In this document: positions 1-9,980 of the stretch, piece by piece
Layout: each line of letters opens with the position of its first letter
Numbering within the stretch: the first letter of the stretch is position 1
Assembly (NCBI GenBank): GCA_029861425.1
Contig: JAOTZH010000010.1
Span: forward strand, 1-41,981
Source: Gemmatimonadota bacterium
GTDB lineage: Bacteria; Gemmatimonadota; Gemmatimonadetes; Palauibacterales; Palauibacteraceae
Direction: 5' to 3'
DNA: 41,981 nucleotides
Position numbers and translations under genes: made by a program
Notes under the pieces: generated by a model
What the model saw: only the letters and a program-made list of their open reading frames with translations
The model's database searches: none
Told to the model about the DNA's origin: nothing

Positions 1-1158
1 CGGCATCACGAGCAGGTCGACGGGTCTGCGCCTGTAGGCCGAGTTCGAGTTGTAGACGATGCTCGCGAACACCTCGTAGTCGTTCGGGGTCCCATCCGGT
101 CCGAGACGGATCACCGAGATGCGATCGCCGGAGACCTGCGAGCGACTCGTGGTCGGGGTCGTCGGCTCGGTGCCATGCTCCGCCACGAAGATCGCGCCCT
201 GGTACTCGGGCGGGAACATGTCCCCGGTGTAGAACCGCATCCCGAGCGGCGCCGTGTGGCCCTCGAACTCGTACACCGGGGGCACGAGTCCCCCGGGAGC
301 GCTGGCGCCGATCAGCGGGTCGGGAAGCCGGCCGTGAACATACGGGAACCCGAAGTCCTGCCCCGGTCCCGTGGCGCGGTTCACCTCGTCCGGGGGGATG
401 TCGTAGAAGCGCGGATCGCTGAACGGCCAGGAGGCCCCGTTGTCGGTGAAGTAGAGATCCCCGGTGCTCGGGTGAAAGTCCATCCCCAGCGAGTTTCGGA
501 CGCCGGTCGCGAATACCTCGACATTCGATCCGTCGGGGTCCATGCGGACGATGGTCGAGTAGCGCCAGTCGTCGTTCAGGTCGTTGGCCGTGTGCGCCCC
601 GACGAGGAAGGACCACCGGGTGCCGACCGGTACGTAGAGTCGATCATCGGGTCCGTACCGCAGGTAGCGCCAGAAATGGCCCACGTCAGTGGCCTCGGCG
701 GTTTCCGCGCGCGTCGGCAGGCCGTCGAACAGGAGGTGTGGCTGCGGATTGTCGAGGGTCGAGTCGATGTCGTCGATCCGCCAGACCTGGTGCTCGTTGC
801 TCACGAACAGCGAACCGTCGTGATAATCGACCCCGTTCGGCGTCCCCCACCCGTTCCGGATCTCCCTGATCTCGTCGACCCGGTAGTCCCCCTCCCGGTC
901 GATCAGCGCATACACGGGACTCGTGAGACCGGCGGTGAAGAAATACGTCCCGACGTAGACCGTGCCGTCGTCGCCGAGCGCCAGAGACCGGGGACGGGTC
1001 ACATCGCGGGCGAACTCCTCGATCCTGAACCCGTCGGGGAGGTTGAAGTCCGCTTCGAGTCCTGTGGGGGGGCCGTTCCCCGGGCCGGACGGCAGCCCGG
1101 TCTCCGCGCACGCCAGGGCGGCCGGCAGACAGGTGACGGCGGCAAGCTTCCGGAACAT
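1..1158 (-). CDS. PQQ-type sugar/sorbosone dehydrogenase-like lipoprotein, truncated by window edge
   Basis: Own translation of the minus strand from ATG at 1158 is open to position 1: MFRKLAAVTCLPAALACAETG (lipobox-like), then LPDGFRIEEFARDVTRPRSLALGDDGTVYVGTYFF and NGVDYHDGSLFVSNEHQVWRIDD, GVRNSLGMDFHPSTGDLYFTDNG, beta-propeller style. Not in the ORF track because it runs off the window. Confidence 0.8.
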   Translation of the reverse strand, partial: MFRKLAAVTCLPAALACAETGLPSGPGNGPPTGLEADFNLPDGFRIEEFARDVTRPRSLALGDDGTVYVGTYFFTAGLTSPVYALIDREGDYRVDEIREIRNGWGTPNGVDYHDGSLFVSNEHQVWRIDDIDSTLDNPQPHLLFDGLPTRAETAEATDVGHFWRYLRYGPDDRLYVPVGTRWSFLVGAHTANDLNDDWRYSTIVRMDPDGSNVEVFATGVRNSLGMDFHPSTGDLYFTDNGASWPFSDPRFYDIPPDEVNRATGPGQDFGFPYVHGRLPDPLIGASAPGGLVPPVYEFEGHTAPLGMRFYTGDMFPPEYQGAIFVAEHGTEPTTPTTSRSQVSGDRISVIRLGPDGTPNDYEVFASIVYNSNSAYRRRPVDLLVMP

Positions 1159-1238
1159 TGAGGGACCCTCCAGGCTCGGACTCGGCGCTCGTCCTACATA
1201 ACCTCCCACCGGCCCGTCGGGTTTCAGGCCGTGACTCC

Positions 1239-2537
1239 CTACGGGGTGAGGCGCTGCATCATCCGCGGGAACGCGATCGACTCGCGGAGGTGGTCGATCC
1301 CGCACATCCATGTGACGGTCCGCTCGACGCCCAGCCCGAAGCCGCTATGAACGAACGTCCCGTACTTCCGGAGATCGAGGTACCACCCGTAGGACTCCTC
1401 CGGGAGGCCCTCCTCGCGGATTCGTTCGAGCAGACGGTCGTGGTCATCCTCGCGCTGACTCCCGCCGATCACCTCCCCGTACCCCTCGGGCGCGAGCATG
1501 TCGTTGCACTTCACCGTCCTCGGATCCTCCGGGTTCTCCTTCATGTAGAAGGCCTTGGCACCCTTCGGGTAGTCGTAGACGAACAACGGGACGTCCCGTC
1601 CCTCCACCAGCTTCGCTTCATCCGGCGCGCCGAGGTCCGAACCCCACTCGATCTCGGCGCCGTTCGCTTGCAGGAACTCCACGGCTTCCGTGTAGCTCAT
1701 TCGATCGAACGGCGGCTTGATCGCCTCGAGCTTCGAGATATCGCGATCCAGCGCCTCGAGGTCCTCACGCCGGTTGTATAGCACCCGTTTCACGATGTAG
1801 CAGACGAAGCGCTCCTGAAGCGCCATGTTGTCGTCCGAGTCGTTCCACGCGACTTCGGGTTCCACCATCCAGAACTCCGTGAGGTGGCGCCGCGTCTTGG
1901 ATTTCTCGGCCCGGAACGTCGGACCGAAGCAGTAGACCTTCCCCAGCGCTGCCGCCGCGGCTTCGACGTACAGCTGGCCGGTCTGGGCCAGATACGCCGT
2001 CCCGAGATCGAAGTACTCGGTCTCGAACAGCGTCCCGGCCGACTCGCCGATCGCCCCCGTGAGAATGGGTGTGTCGACCAGGGTGAAGCCTTCGTGGTGG
2101 AGGAAATCCTTGATCGCGCGGATCACCTCGTCCCGGACCCGCATAATCGCGATCTGACGCGAGCTGCGAAGCCACAGGTGCCGGTTCTCGAGCAGGAAGT
2201 CCGTGCCGTGCTCTTTCGGTTGGATCGGGAAGTCCTCGGACGCTCCGAGGAGCTGCACGCCCGTTGCCGTGAGCTCGACCCCGGATGGGGCGCGCTCATC
2301 GACCCGAACGACTCCCGTCACCGAGACCGCGGCTTCATGACCGAGGCTGTCGAGCGTTTCCCAAACCTCCTCTTCGATCTCGTTCTTCACGAAGACGCAC
2401 TGGACCTCGCCGGTCCCGTCGCGCAGCACCAGAAACGAGATTTTCCCACTCGACCTGAACCGACGGATCCAGCCTCGGAGGGCCACCGTTTCGCCGGCGA
2501 GTTCCGGCAGATCCTCAATCGACCTGTATTCGATCAT
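1239..2537 (-). CDS. asnS: Asparaginyl-tRNA synthetase
   Basis: 432 aa ORF. OB-fold N-terminus (ETVALRGWIRRFRSSGKISFLVLRDGTGEVQCVF) and class II motifs (FGPTFRAEKSKTRRHLTEFWMVEPE, GFGLGVERTVTWMCGIDHLRESIAFPR). Confidence 0.95.
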   Translation of the reverse strand: MIEYRSIEDLPELAGETVALRGWIRRFRSSGKISFLVLRDGTGEVQCVFVKNEIEEEVWETLDSLGHEAAVSVTGVVRVDERAPSGVELTATGVQLLGASEDFPIQPKEHGTDFLLENRHLWLRSSRQIAIMRVRDEVIRAIKDFLHHEGFTLVDTPILTGAIGESAGTLFETEYFDLGTAYLAQTGQLYVEAAAAALGKVYCFGPTFRAEKSKTRRHLTEFWMVEPEVAWNDSDDNMALQERFVCYIVKRVLYNRREDLEALDRDISKLEAIKPPFDRMSYTEAVEFLQANGAEIEWGSDLGAPDEAKLVEGRDVPLFVYDYPKGAKAFYMKENPEDPRTVKCNDMLAPEGYGEVIGGSQREDDHDRLLERIREEGLPEESYGWYLDLRKYGTFVHSGFGLGVERTVTWMCGIDHLRESIAFPRMMQRLTP

Positions 2538-2577
2538 TGTCTTCGTCAGTCCGTTATCGTCACGCGCCGCAATGGCG

Positions 2578-3303
2578 CTAGAACTCCAGCTCGAACTGCT
2601 GCGGCACCCAGGTGGTCCGCGGAGCGCCGTTCAGCGTCGCCGGACGATACCGCAGCGCGGGCGCCATTGCCTCCAGGTACGGGACGAGCCAGCTCCAGGT
2701 CCCCTGGTCTTCGCGGAACTCGATCTCGCTCACCCGACCCGTCCAGTCCACGAGCACCCAGAAATCCAGTCTGACGCGCCCGGCAGGTCGCGCCTTCCCC
2801 TCTCTCTGGATCGCCCCGGCCATGACCTGCGCCAGGAGCGCTCCCGCTTCCGCCACGTTGTCCAGCTCGGGGCCGCAGATCTCCGTCCGGTCCGGCCACA
2901 GCTCGGGGCGGGGCGCGCCGAAATCGATCCAGAGCGTCTCCTCCGAAGCGAGCGTCGGCGCATCGATGATCCTCGCCAACACGGCCGAGAACGCGTCCTC
3001 GGCCTCCGCCGGGACAGTCAGCATCCGTCGCTCGATTCCCGCCGGCCCATCGCCCCCCGTCCGAATCGCGATCGACCCGAGCGGTGCCTGACCGGCCTCC
3101 CTCAGTACTCCGGCCAGCTCCTCTTCGAAGGCGATCAGGGAACGCGCCCGCTCGTGCCATGACCCATGATCAGGCCCTCTCTCGATGGCGCATTCCTGTG
3201 CGGCGGCCGGGCCGGCCCACAGTGCTGCCGCGAGCGCACCCGCCGACAGGACGCTTCGGGCGTCTGCCCCTGTTCTGGCTCCGCTGGCGTTCCGGGTTCG
3301 CAT
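2578..3303 (-). CDS. Secreted protein with TonB C-terminal-like domain
   Basis: In-frame start MRTRNASG at 3303 inside the longer ORF 2578..3735. Signal peptide ends ALWAGPAAAQE. C-terminus VRLDFWVLVDWTGRVSEIEFREDQG...ALRYRPATLNGAPRTTWVPQQFELEF resembles TonB-C. Confidence 0.65.
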   Translation of the reverse strand: MRTRNASGARTGADARSVLSAGALAAALWAGPAAAQECAIERGPDHGSWHERARSLIAFEEELAGVLREAGQAPLGSIAIRTGGDGPAGIERRMLTVPAEAEDAFSAVLARIIDAPTLASEETLWIDFGAPRPELWPDRTEICGPELDNVAEAGALLAQVMAGAIQREGKARPAGRVRLDFWVLVDWTGRVSEIEFREDQGTWSWLVPYLEAMAPALRYRPATLNGAPRTTWVPQQFELEF

Positions 3304-3355
3304 CGGACCAGTCTCGCCAACCCGGGCGCGACGGGCAAACCCGCAGCCCCCGTCG

Positions 3356-5008
3356 CTAGGGAAGCCAGGCGAAGTCGACCACCAGTGGCCGGTGGTCCGA
3401 TGCGTCGTCGCTGTCCTCGGCCCGCAACCCGAGGGACGCGAGCGCGGCCGGAACGAGGTCGGAAGTCTCGAACACGAACGCCCGCACGGGCCGCATCGAC
3501 CCGGCGGGGTGCAGCAGATAGTCGAGCTGGCCGGGCGGAAACGGGGTGGTCGGTCCAGCCCATGTCGCGCTGGACGCGCCGTCCAGCTGCAGGGCGTAGA
3601 CCTCGACCAGGTCCCCGTCTGCCCCGGCCAGTCCCTCGCCCATACGGCGAAGGGGAGCCGACGACCCGACGAGATTGAAGTCGCCCCCGACGAGCACAGG
3701 GACCGCACCCGGATCCCCGAGGGCCTCCCTGACACTTCGGTTTATGGCGGCCGACTCCAACGATCGGACCCGGTCCTGCGGCGAATCCGCCGAGTTCCCG
3801 CAGCAGACGAGATCCAGGACGACGGCGAATACCGTTCGTCCCCCGATTTCTACGTGGGCTCCGGTCGCCGGCACGCCCGCCCGCACGACGACCGGGCCGG
3901 GCAGACGGCCCGGCATCGCCCCACCGTCTTCGTCGGCGTAGGGCACGAAGTCGAACGAGGCGGCCGGGGTCACGGAACCGCGGGCCGCGATGATCCCTCG
4001 TTGGCGCCCACCGCTCGTTCCCACATGAATGTCCCAGTTGGCACGGGTCGGGTCTCCCGCGGGCAGGATCGCCTCGACAGCCTCGGCGTCCTGCCCGGAG
4101 GTCACCTCGTCGAGCAAGACCAGATCGGGGTCGAGCGCCGCCAGGACACGTCGGGCCGGATCCGGCTCGTCTGCCAGGCGTCCCGCGACGTTCCAGACGA
4201 TCACCCGCAGTGCGGTTCCCGCATCTCGCTCAAGTCGACCCGCCTCGACGCGCGGCCAGGACACTCGTCCCGCCATCTCGGCCGGTCCGGCCGCAGGCGT
4301 CACCACGTCCGCGCCTCGGCCGAACGGAGACGAGCGAGCCAGTTCCTCGCCGGCCTCGCTCACGCTCACGACGCGCGCGACGAAACCGCCGTCCGCGAAA
4401 TCGCCCATCGAACCGGAGCCCCGAGCGAGGCGAAGCTCGATCGTCGAAGCGGAGTGACGAGGCTCGAACCAGAGGCCCACGTCGTGTGGAACCATCGGGT
4501 CGCGCGGGGCACTTGTGCGGCCCGGGGCGTCGGCCGACGGCCGCCAGGCCGCGACTCCCTGTCGCACCTCACCGTCGTGGGCGAGGTACGACAGGCTGAC
4601 TACCAGATCGACTCCGGCGACGCCGAATGCGTCCTGTCCGGTCGCGGGGTCGGTGTCGGAGTCGAACGCCAGCAGAAGTGGCGACGTCCGGCCCTGTACG
4701 TTCGTCACCGCACGCAGCGTGAGCTGCAGATACACCGCGTGAGCGTCGAGCTCGATCGACACCACGGCGACGTCGGGGGAACCCACGAGCGTCTGCGCGG
4801 GCGCGCCGTCCCAGTCGTCGAATCGGCCGTCGATCACGATTGCCACCGGTTCGGAGGGGACCGGGGAGTCGACCGGCTCTTCTGGGGGCGGCTGCCGGTC
4901 GCCCGCGCAGCCCGCGACCAGCCATGCGGCTAGGAGCATGGAGGAGGCGACGAAGCCGCGGCCACGCACTCCGTCACCCCACCTGATAGAGCGCCTCGCG
5001 CCCGGCAT
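3356..5008 (-). CDS. Endonuclease/exonuclease/phosphatase-family lipoprotein with N-terminal carbohydrate-binding-like domain
   Basis: Lipoprotein signal MLLAAWLVAGCAGD (alternative start 4939). EEP motifs VIVWNVAGR, LVGGDFNLVGS, ASDHRPLVVDF. N-terminal VAIVIDGRFDDWDGAP...LLLAFDSDTDPATGQD. Confidence 0.75.
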   Translation of the reverse strand: MPGARRSIRWGDGVRGRGFVASSMLLAAWLVAGCAGDRQPPPEEPVDSPVPSEPVAIVIDGRFDDWDGAPAQTLVGSPDVAVVSIELDAHAVYLQLTLRAVTNVQGRTSPLLLAFDSDTDPATGQDAFGVAGVDLVVSLSYLAHDGEVRQGVAAWRPSADAPGRTSAPRDPMVPHDVGLWFEPRHSASTIELRLARGSGSMGDFADGGFVARVVSVSEAGEELARSSPFGRGADVVTPAAGPAEMAGRVSWPRVEAGRLERDAGTALRVIVWNVAGRLADEPDPARRVLAALDPDLVLLDEVTSGQDAEAVEAILPAGDPTRANWDIHVGTSGGRQRGIIAARGSVTPAASFDFVPYADEDGGAMPGRLPGPVVVRAGVPATGAHVEIGGRTVFAVVLDLVCCGNSADSPQDRVRSLESAAINRSVREALGDPGAVPVLVGGDFNLVGSSAPLRRMGEGLAGADGDLVEVYALQLDGASSATWAGPTTPFPPGQLDYLLHPAGSMRPVRAFVFETSDLVPAALASLGLRAEDSDDASDHRPLVVDFAWLP

Positions 5009-7094
5009 AGCGCTCCTCCATTTCGCGCGCCAGCTCCGCGTGCCCGCTGGCCTGGAGCTCGGGATCGTCCGCGACGATCGCGCGCGCCCGACGGCGGGCG
5101 TCCTCGAGCAGCTTGCGGTCCCGCTCGAGATCGGCGAACCGGAGCGTGGCGATGCCCGACTGGTCCTTTCCGAACAGGTCCCCCTGACCCCGGATTCTCA
5201 GATCTTCTTCCGCCAACCGAAACCCATCGTTGGTGGAGGCGAAGGCGGCAAGGCGTTCCGACGGCTCTCTGCCCGACTGGAACGCGACGCAGTAGCTCTG
5301 GTCCGCCCCTCGACCGACCCGTCCTCGAAGCTGATGGAGCTGGGCCAGACCGAACCTCTCCGCGTCCTCGATGAACATCACGGTCGCGTTCGGCACGTCG
5401 ATGCCCACCTCGATCACCGTGGTCGCGACGAGCACGTGGACGTCGCCGGTCAGAAAACGGCGCATCACGTCATCCTTCTCCGCCGCCTTCAGACGCCCAT
5501 GGAGCAGCCCGACCACGAAGTCCGAGAACCGCTTTTCGAGTTGCCCATGCATCGACGTCGCCGCGCGCACCTCGAGCACCTCGGACTCTTCGATCACGGG
5601 GTACACCACGTATGCCTGTCGACCCTCGGACAGCTGTTCCTGCAGAAACTCGAAGGCGGCATCGCGGCTGTCCGGGCCCCGGACTCCGGTCACGATGGGC
5701 TTCCGGCCCGGCGGAAGCTCGTCGATCACGGAGATGTCCAGATCGCCATAGAGCACCAGGGCCAGGCTGCGCGGGATCGGCGTCGCGGACATGACGAGGG
5801 CGTCCGCGTTCCCGCCCATCTCACGGAGCTTGCGACGCTGCTCCACGCCGAACCGGTGTTGCTCGTCGACGATCGCGAGGCCCAACGAGCGGAAGGCCAC
5901 CGTGTCCTGGATCAACGCATGGGTCCCGACGACGATCGCGGCCTCTCCGGACTCGATGCGCTGGAGCGCGTACTGGCGGGCTTTCCCGGTCACGGAACCG
6001 GTGAGGAGTACCGGTTTCGCTCCGACCGGCTCCAGCAGCGTCGTCAGCGTGCGCTCATGCTGCTCGGCGAGCAGCTCCGTCGGGGCCATCAACACGGCCT
6101 GGTGACCCGCCTCCACGGCCTTCAGCATGGCCAGGGCCGCGACCACGGTCTTCCCGCTCCCGACATCGCCCTGGAGAAGGCGGTTCATCGGCGAGGACGA
6201 CGCCATATCCGTCTCGATCTCGGTCCACACCCGCTCCTGCGCGGCGGTCAGCTCGAAGGGGAGAGCGGCGAGGAACGGGGCCGTCAGGTCCGGCGGGGCC
6301 GTAAACGAGATTCCCTCCACGTCCAACCGGAGTCGAGCCCGGGCCCGAGCATGCAGAAGCTGCAGGAAGAACAGCTCTTCGAACGCGAGGCGTCGGCGTG
6401 CCGGCTCGATCGAGTCCAGGCTGTCGGGCCTGTGAAGGGCGAGCAGGGCGTCCGCGAGATCAGGCAGCGAGAGCTCCTCCCGCCACGCCGCAGGCAGCGG
6501 ATCGTCGTCCGAGATTTCGCCGATGAGAGTGTCCAGGTTCTCGTCCACGATCGTCCGCACCTGGCGATGCGTGAGACCTTCGGTGGCCGGATAGACCGGG
6601 AAGACCTGGCCGCCGGAACGATCGAAGTCGCCGTCTTCGGGTCCGGGATGTATCGAGGGAGGCGCGTCCGACTCCGCGGCTCTCGAGAGGACCGTGTGCT
6701 CGCGGGGTTGGATCTGGCGCCCGTGAAAGAACCGAACCGGTCCGGAGACCAGGAGTCGATCGCCCTTCGTGATCGACCGGTCGAGCCAGGGCTGCCCCGG
6801 CCAGGCGCATTCGATCATGCCCGTGTCGTCCTTGAGGACGGCGCGGAACACGCGAAGGCGTCTGCGGGTCGGGATCACTCCCTTCGATACCACGGTGCCT
6901 ATGACGGTGGCGTCGTCCCCGGGGCTCAGACTCGAAATCGGGTCCACGGTCGTCGCATCCTCGTACCGGTGCGGAAGGTGGTACAGGAGGTCACGTCCGG
7001 TGCGGACGTTCATTTGTTCGAAGCGATCGGCGCGCCGTGGGCCGACGCCCTTCAGGTATTGCACCGGGCCGGAGAGCAGCGACCGAGGCGTCAC
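4974..7094 (-). CDS. recG: ATP-dependent DNA helicase RecG
   Basis: 706 aa. LLQGDVGSGKTVVAALAMLKAVEAGHQAVLMAPTELLAEQH, VDEQHRFGVEQR, MSATPIPRSLAL, TTVIEVGIDVPNATVMFIEDAERFGLAQLHQLRGRVGRG. Confidence 0.96.
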   Translation of the reverse strand: MTPRSLLSGPVQYLKGVGPRRADRFEQMNVRTGRDLLYHLPHRYEDATTVDPISSLSPGDDATVIGTVVSKGVIPTRRRLRVFRAVLKDDTGMIECAWPGQPWLDRSITKGDRLLVSGPVRFFHGRQIQPREHTVLSRAAESDAPPSIHPGPEDGDFDRSGGQVFPVYPATEGLTHRQVRTIVDENLDTLIGEISDDDPLPAAWREELSLPDLADALLALHRPDSLDSIEPARRRLAFEELFFLQLLHARARARLRLDVEGISFTAPPDLTAPFLAALPFELTAAQERVWTEIETDMASSSPMNRLLQGDVGSGKTVVAALAMLKAVEAGHQAVLMAPTELLAEQHERTLTTLLEPVGAKPVLLTGSVTGKARQYALQRIESGEAAIVVGTHALIQDTVAFRSLGLAIVDEQHRFGVEQRRKLREMGGNADALVMSATPIPRSLALVLYGDLDISVIDELPPGRKPIVTGVRGPDSRDAAFEFLQEQLSEGRQAYVVYPVIEESEVLEVRAATSMHGQLEKRFSDFVVGLLHGRLKAAEKDDVMRRFLTGDVHVLVATTVIEVGIDVPNATVMFIEDAERFGLAQLHQLRGRVGRGADQSYCVAFQSGREPSERLAAFASTNDGFRLAEEDLRIRGQGDLFGKDQSGIATLRFADLERDRKLLEDARRRARAIVADDPELQASGHAELAREMEERYAGREALYQVG

Positions 7095-8033
7095 CTACGC
7101 CTCTGAGAGGCCCAAGAGCTTGTCGATGTAGTCGTCGGGCGTGAACGGCTCGAGATCGTCGAGTTGTTCGCCCGTGCCCAGAAACCGGACGGGGACGGAC
7201 AACTCCTTCGCGACCGCGACCGCGGTCCCCGCGCGCGCGGTGCTGTCGAACTTCGCGAGTACGAGCCCGCTGAGCTCGAGCTCGGCCCCGAACTGCCGTG
7301 CCTGGTTGAGGACGTTCTGACCCGACGTCGCATCGACGACGAGAAGTCGCTCGTGCGGGGCTCCTTCGACCTGTCGTCCGACCACGCGGTCGATCTTCCC
7401 GAGCTCGCCCATCAGGTCCGTCTGGGTGTGCAGCCGGCCGGCCGTATCGATGAGAACCCAGTCCATGTCGCGGGCGAGCGCCGCCTCCACCGCATCGAAC
7501 GCGACCGCGGCCGGGTCCGCGCCGGGCCGGCCTCCGACGAACTCCACGTCGAGGCGCCCGGCCCATTCGGCAAGCTGTTCCTGCGCCCCCGCGCGAAACG
7601 TGTCGGCCGCCGCGAGCAGCACGGAGTTCCCTTCGCGCTTGAGCCGATGGGCGAGCTTCGCCACGGACGTGGTCTTCCCGACTCCGTTGACGCCGAGCAC
7701 GAGGACGACGGCCAGGCCGTCCGCACGGGCGAGCTCCTCGGGAGCGGCCCCCGGCGGGCTCGCGGCCTCCAGGACCTGCCGGATCTCGGTGGCCAGCAGG
7801 TCCCGCAGATCGGCCGAAGACCGGATCCGGCCCCGCTCGCTGGCGCGCTCGAGCGTCTGGACGAGCTCCATCGACATCTCGACGCCGAAGTCCGCCTCCA
7901 GGAGCACGCGTTCGAGACGCTCAATCGTGTCCTCGTCGATGCCGCCTTCGACGATCGTGTTCACGTCCGCGAGCGCGAAGTCCACGATTCGCCGCCAGAG
8001 CGACCGTTTCCGTTCGGCCTTGAAGTCGCTCAT
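7095..8033 (-). CDS. ftsY: Signal recognition particle receptor FtsY
   Basis: Start MSDFKAERKRSLWRRIVDFAL at 8033 (ORF track extends further upstream). GTPase motifs LGVNGVGKTTSVAKLA, DTFRAGAQEQL, DTAGRLHTQTDLMGEL. Confidence 0.94.
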   Translation of the reverse strand: MSDFKAERKRSLWRRIVDFALADVNTIVEGGIDEDTIERLERVLLEADFGVEMSMELVQTLERASERGRIRSSADLRDLLATEIRQVLEAASPPGAAPEELARADGLAVVLVLGVNGVGKTTSVAKLAHRLKREGNSVLLAAADTFRAGAQEQLAEWAGRLDVEFVGGRPGADPAAVAFDAVEAALARDMDWVLIDTAGRLHTQTDLMGELGKIDRVVGRQVEGAPHERLLVVDATSGQNVLNQARQFGAELELSGLVLAKFDSTARAGTAVAVAKELSVPVRFLGTGEQLDDLEPFTPDDYIDKLLGLSEA

Positions 8034-9967
8034 CTCAGTCCGATCTGGTGACGCCACACCCACTCGACGCACAGCAACGCGATCGCGAGCGCGAACGGCC
8101 AGACCGGTCGGGGCGTGCGCGCCTCGACCGCCGACCTCGCTTGCACTGCCGGCGCGATCGATGCGACGTCCGCTGGCGGCCCCGGCAGGAGCTCGACCGC
8201 GTCGGAGAGAATCTCGAGTGGTCTTTCGCTCGCGAACTCTCCGTCCGGTCCTTCGCCTCCCAGCCGGAGTGTGTAGCGGCCAGCGGGCAGGCCGTTCGCC
8301 ACCACCCGCCCGTCCGGAGTGGGCCACGCGCCGGAGAAGACTTCCGCCCCCTCGTCGTCCGAGACCGTGATGGCGAGGTCCGTCACTCCCGAACGAACCC
8401 GCCACTCGAGCGGTTGGCCCGGCGGCGGCACGGCGACGAGCGCGACGAGCCGGGACACCGCGTCCTCGACGAGCCAGCCCACGACCCCGGAGAGCACGCC
8501 GTCGTACACCCGTCGTGCCGGACCGCCCCGCGAAGCCCACCGCCACCAGTCTGCCCCGGAAGCGACCGCCCACCGGACGGGACCGCGCTCCCCGGCGATC
8601 ATGAGCGGCCGCGCCTCGCCGCGTCGTCCCCTGTTCGCCGTCAGCACCGTCCAGGAGCCGCTCTCATCGACCGCGTACAGCTCCGTCATCGGAGGGAGCG
8701 GGTCCAGGTCGACGTCGGTCAGCAACGCGGCGGCGGGGCTCGGGGGGATGGGTCGCATGGCGTACCATTCCCCGGGCACCGGGCCGGTCAGTCGCACACC
8801 GGCCCCGGGGACGTCGCCCGCGCCACGCGGCAGGAACAGGACCCGGGGATGCGAACCCAGGGCGCGCTCCAGCCAGTCGGGCAGCTCGTCGGGGGCGCCC
8901 TGGGCCACGAGCAGCCGGGCACCGGTCAGGGCTCGTCGGACAACCGCCTCCTCGACCACGCGCGGCCGGGCGTCCAGCTCCAGGTATCGCCCGTCGGCCA
9001 GGCGCATGAACCCGCGGGCCCCGCCCAGTACCAGCCGCTCGAGCGACGGCAGCATGAAGCGGGATTCCCAATCCGGTGCCGTCGAGATGAGAACCGCGCC
9101 GGTAGCCGACTCGGAGATCTCGACCCAGGTGGGCACGCGGTCCGAGACTCCGAGTGGGTCTGCTCCGGCCCCGAGCACGACCTCGTAGCGCCGCCAGGCC
9201 GCCTCTTCCCCGGGATCGAGGGGCACGAAACTCAGCTCGGTCACGGAGCCCCGTCCGGCGGTCGGTCGCTCGACTCGTTCGCGGGCCAGGACCGCCTCGT
9301 CGAGGACGAGCTCGACCATGACGCTGTCTCCCGCACCTCCGGTCGCACGCAGCTCCACGTTCACTCGCACGGTGTCACCGGCTCGGGCCCTTTGTGGAGC
9401 TCGGACCGCGGCGATGCCGACGCGATCCACCGGCTCGGTCACCCGGATCTCGCGTACGCCGAGCCCGAGACCGCTGGCGACCTCGAGCGCCTCGACGCGG
9501 TCCCCCCAGTCGCCGTCGGTCACGACCCAGACGCTATCGGCCCCACCGAGCCTGGCGGCCTCGAACGCGGGACGTACACGCGTGCGAGCGTCGGCCGCGA
9601 CCAGGGAGTCGAGCTCCAGCCGCGGTATGCCGACCACGTCCTCCCCGAAACGATAGAGGCGGTCGGGGTCGAGCGCCGCGGCCTCGGAAAGCGCAGAGTC
9701 CAGCCGCGACCGGGCACCTTCGTCTCCGGGGCGCACCGGGAGTCCCATGCTCGCCGAGGCGTCGATGAGCACCACTCGCTCCGGCGCACCGACCACGCGT
9801 CCACGGAACGCTGGCAGTGCCAGCCCGGCGAGGATGAGAAACAGCGCGATCGCTCTGAGGGTCGCCGGCCCGGACCTCCCCGACACGCGCTCCTCGCGCG
9901 CGCCGTAGGCCCAGAGCACCAACCCAAGCGCCGCAAGGGCGGCAAATAGCAGGACGAGGGGACTCAC
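8030..9967 (-). CDS. Membrane-anchored VWA-like protein (BatA/aerotolerance-regulator-like N-terminus)
   Basis: GTG start at 9967 (VSPLVLLFAALAALGLVLWAYGAREERV). N-terminal TM helices then VVLIDASASMGL (VWA/MIDAS-like). 4-nt overlap with ftsY. Confidence 0.65.
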   Translation of the reverse strand: MSPLVLLFAALAALGLVLWAYGAREERVSGRSGPATLRAIALFLILAGLALPAFRGRVVGAPERVVLIDASASMGLPVRPGDEGARSRLDSALSEAAALDPDRLYRFGEDVVGIPRLELDSLVAADARTRVRPAFEAARLGGADSVWVVTDGDWGDRVEALEVASGLGLGVREIRVTEPVDRVGIAAVRAPQRARAGDTVRVNVELRATGGAGDSVMVELVLDEAVLARERVERPTAGRGSVTELSFVPLDPGEEAAWRRYEVVLGAGADPLGVSDRVPTWVEISESATGAVLISTAPDWESRFMLPSLERLVLGGARGFMRLADGRYLELDARPRVVEEAVVRRALTGARLLVAQGAPDELPDWLERALGSHPRVLFLPRGAGDVPGAGVRLTGPVPGEWYAMRPIPPSPAAALLTDVDLDPLPPMTELYAVDESGSWTVLTANRGRRGEARPLMIAGERGPVRWAVASGADWWRWASRGGPARRVYDGVLSGVVGWLVEDAVSRLVALVAVPPPGQPLEWRVRSGVTDLAITVSDDEGAEVFSGAWPTPDGRVVANGLPAGRYTLRLGGEGPDGEFASERPLEILSDAVELLPGPPADVASIAPAVQARSAVEARTPRPVWPFALAIALLCVEWVWRHQIGLR

Positions 9968-9980
9968 CGGCGGAGTCGCG

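Noticed and set aside
2578-3735. ORF-track version of the TonB-C-like gene starting at 3735
   Set aside because: The first about 140 aa are an out-of-frame reading of the EEP gene; a signal peptide starts at MRTRNASG (3303).
4938-7106. Plus-strand ORF of 722 aa opposite recG
   Set aside because: Mirror ORF of a high-GC coding gene. The minus-strand frame is unmistakable RecG, and the plus translation is Arg/His/Asp-rich with no recognisable domain.
7095-8573. ORF-track ftsY with a 180-aa N-terminal extension
   Set aside because: The extension overlaps the VWA-like gene in another frame; the normal FtsY start is MSDFKAERK at 8033.
8048-9949. Plus-strand ORF of 633 aa
   Set aside because: Antisense to the VWA-like membrane protein; composition typical of spurious high-GC antisense frames.
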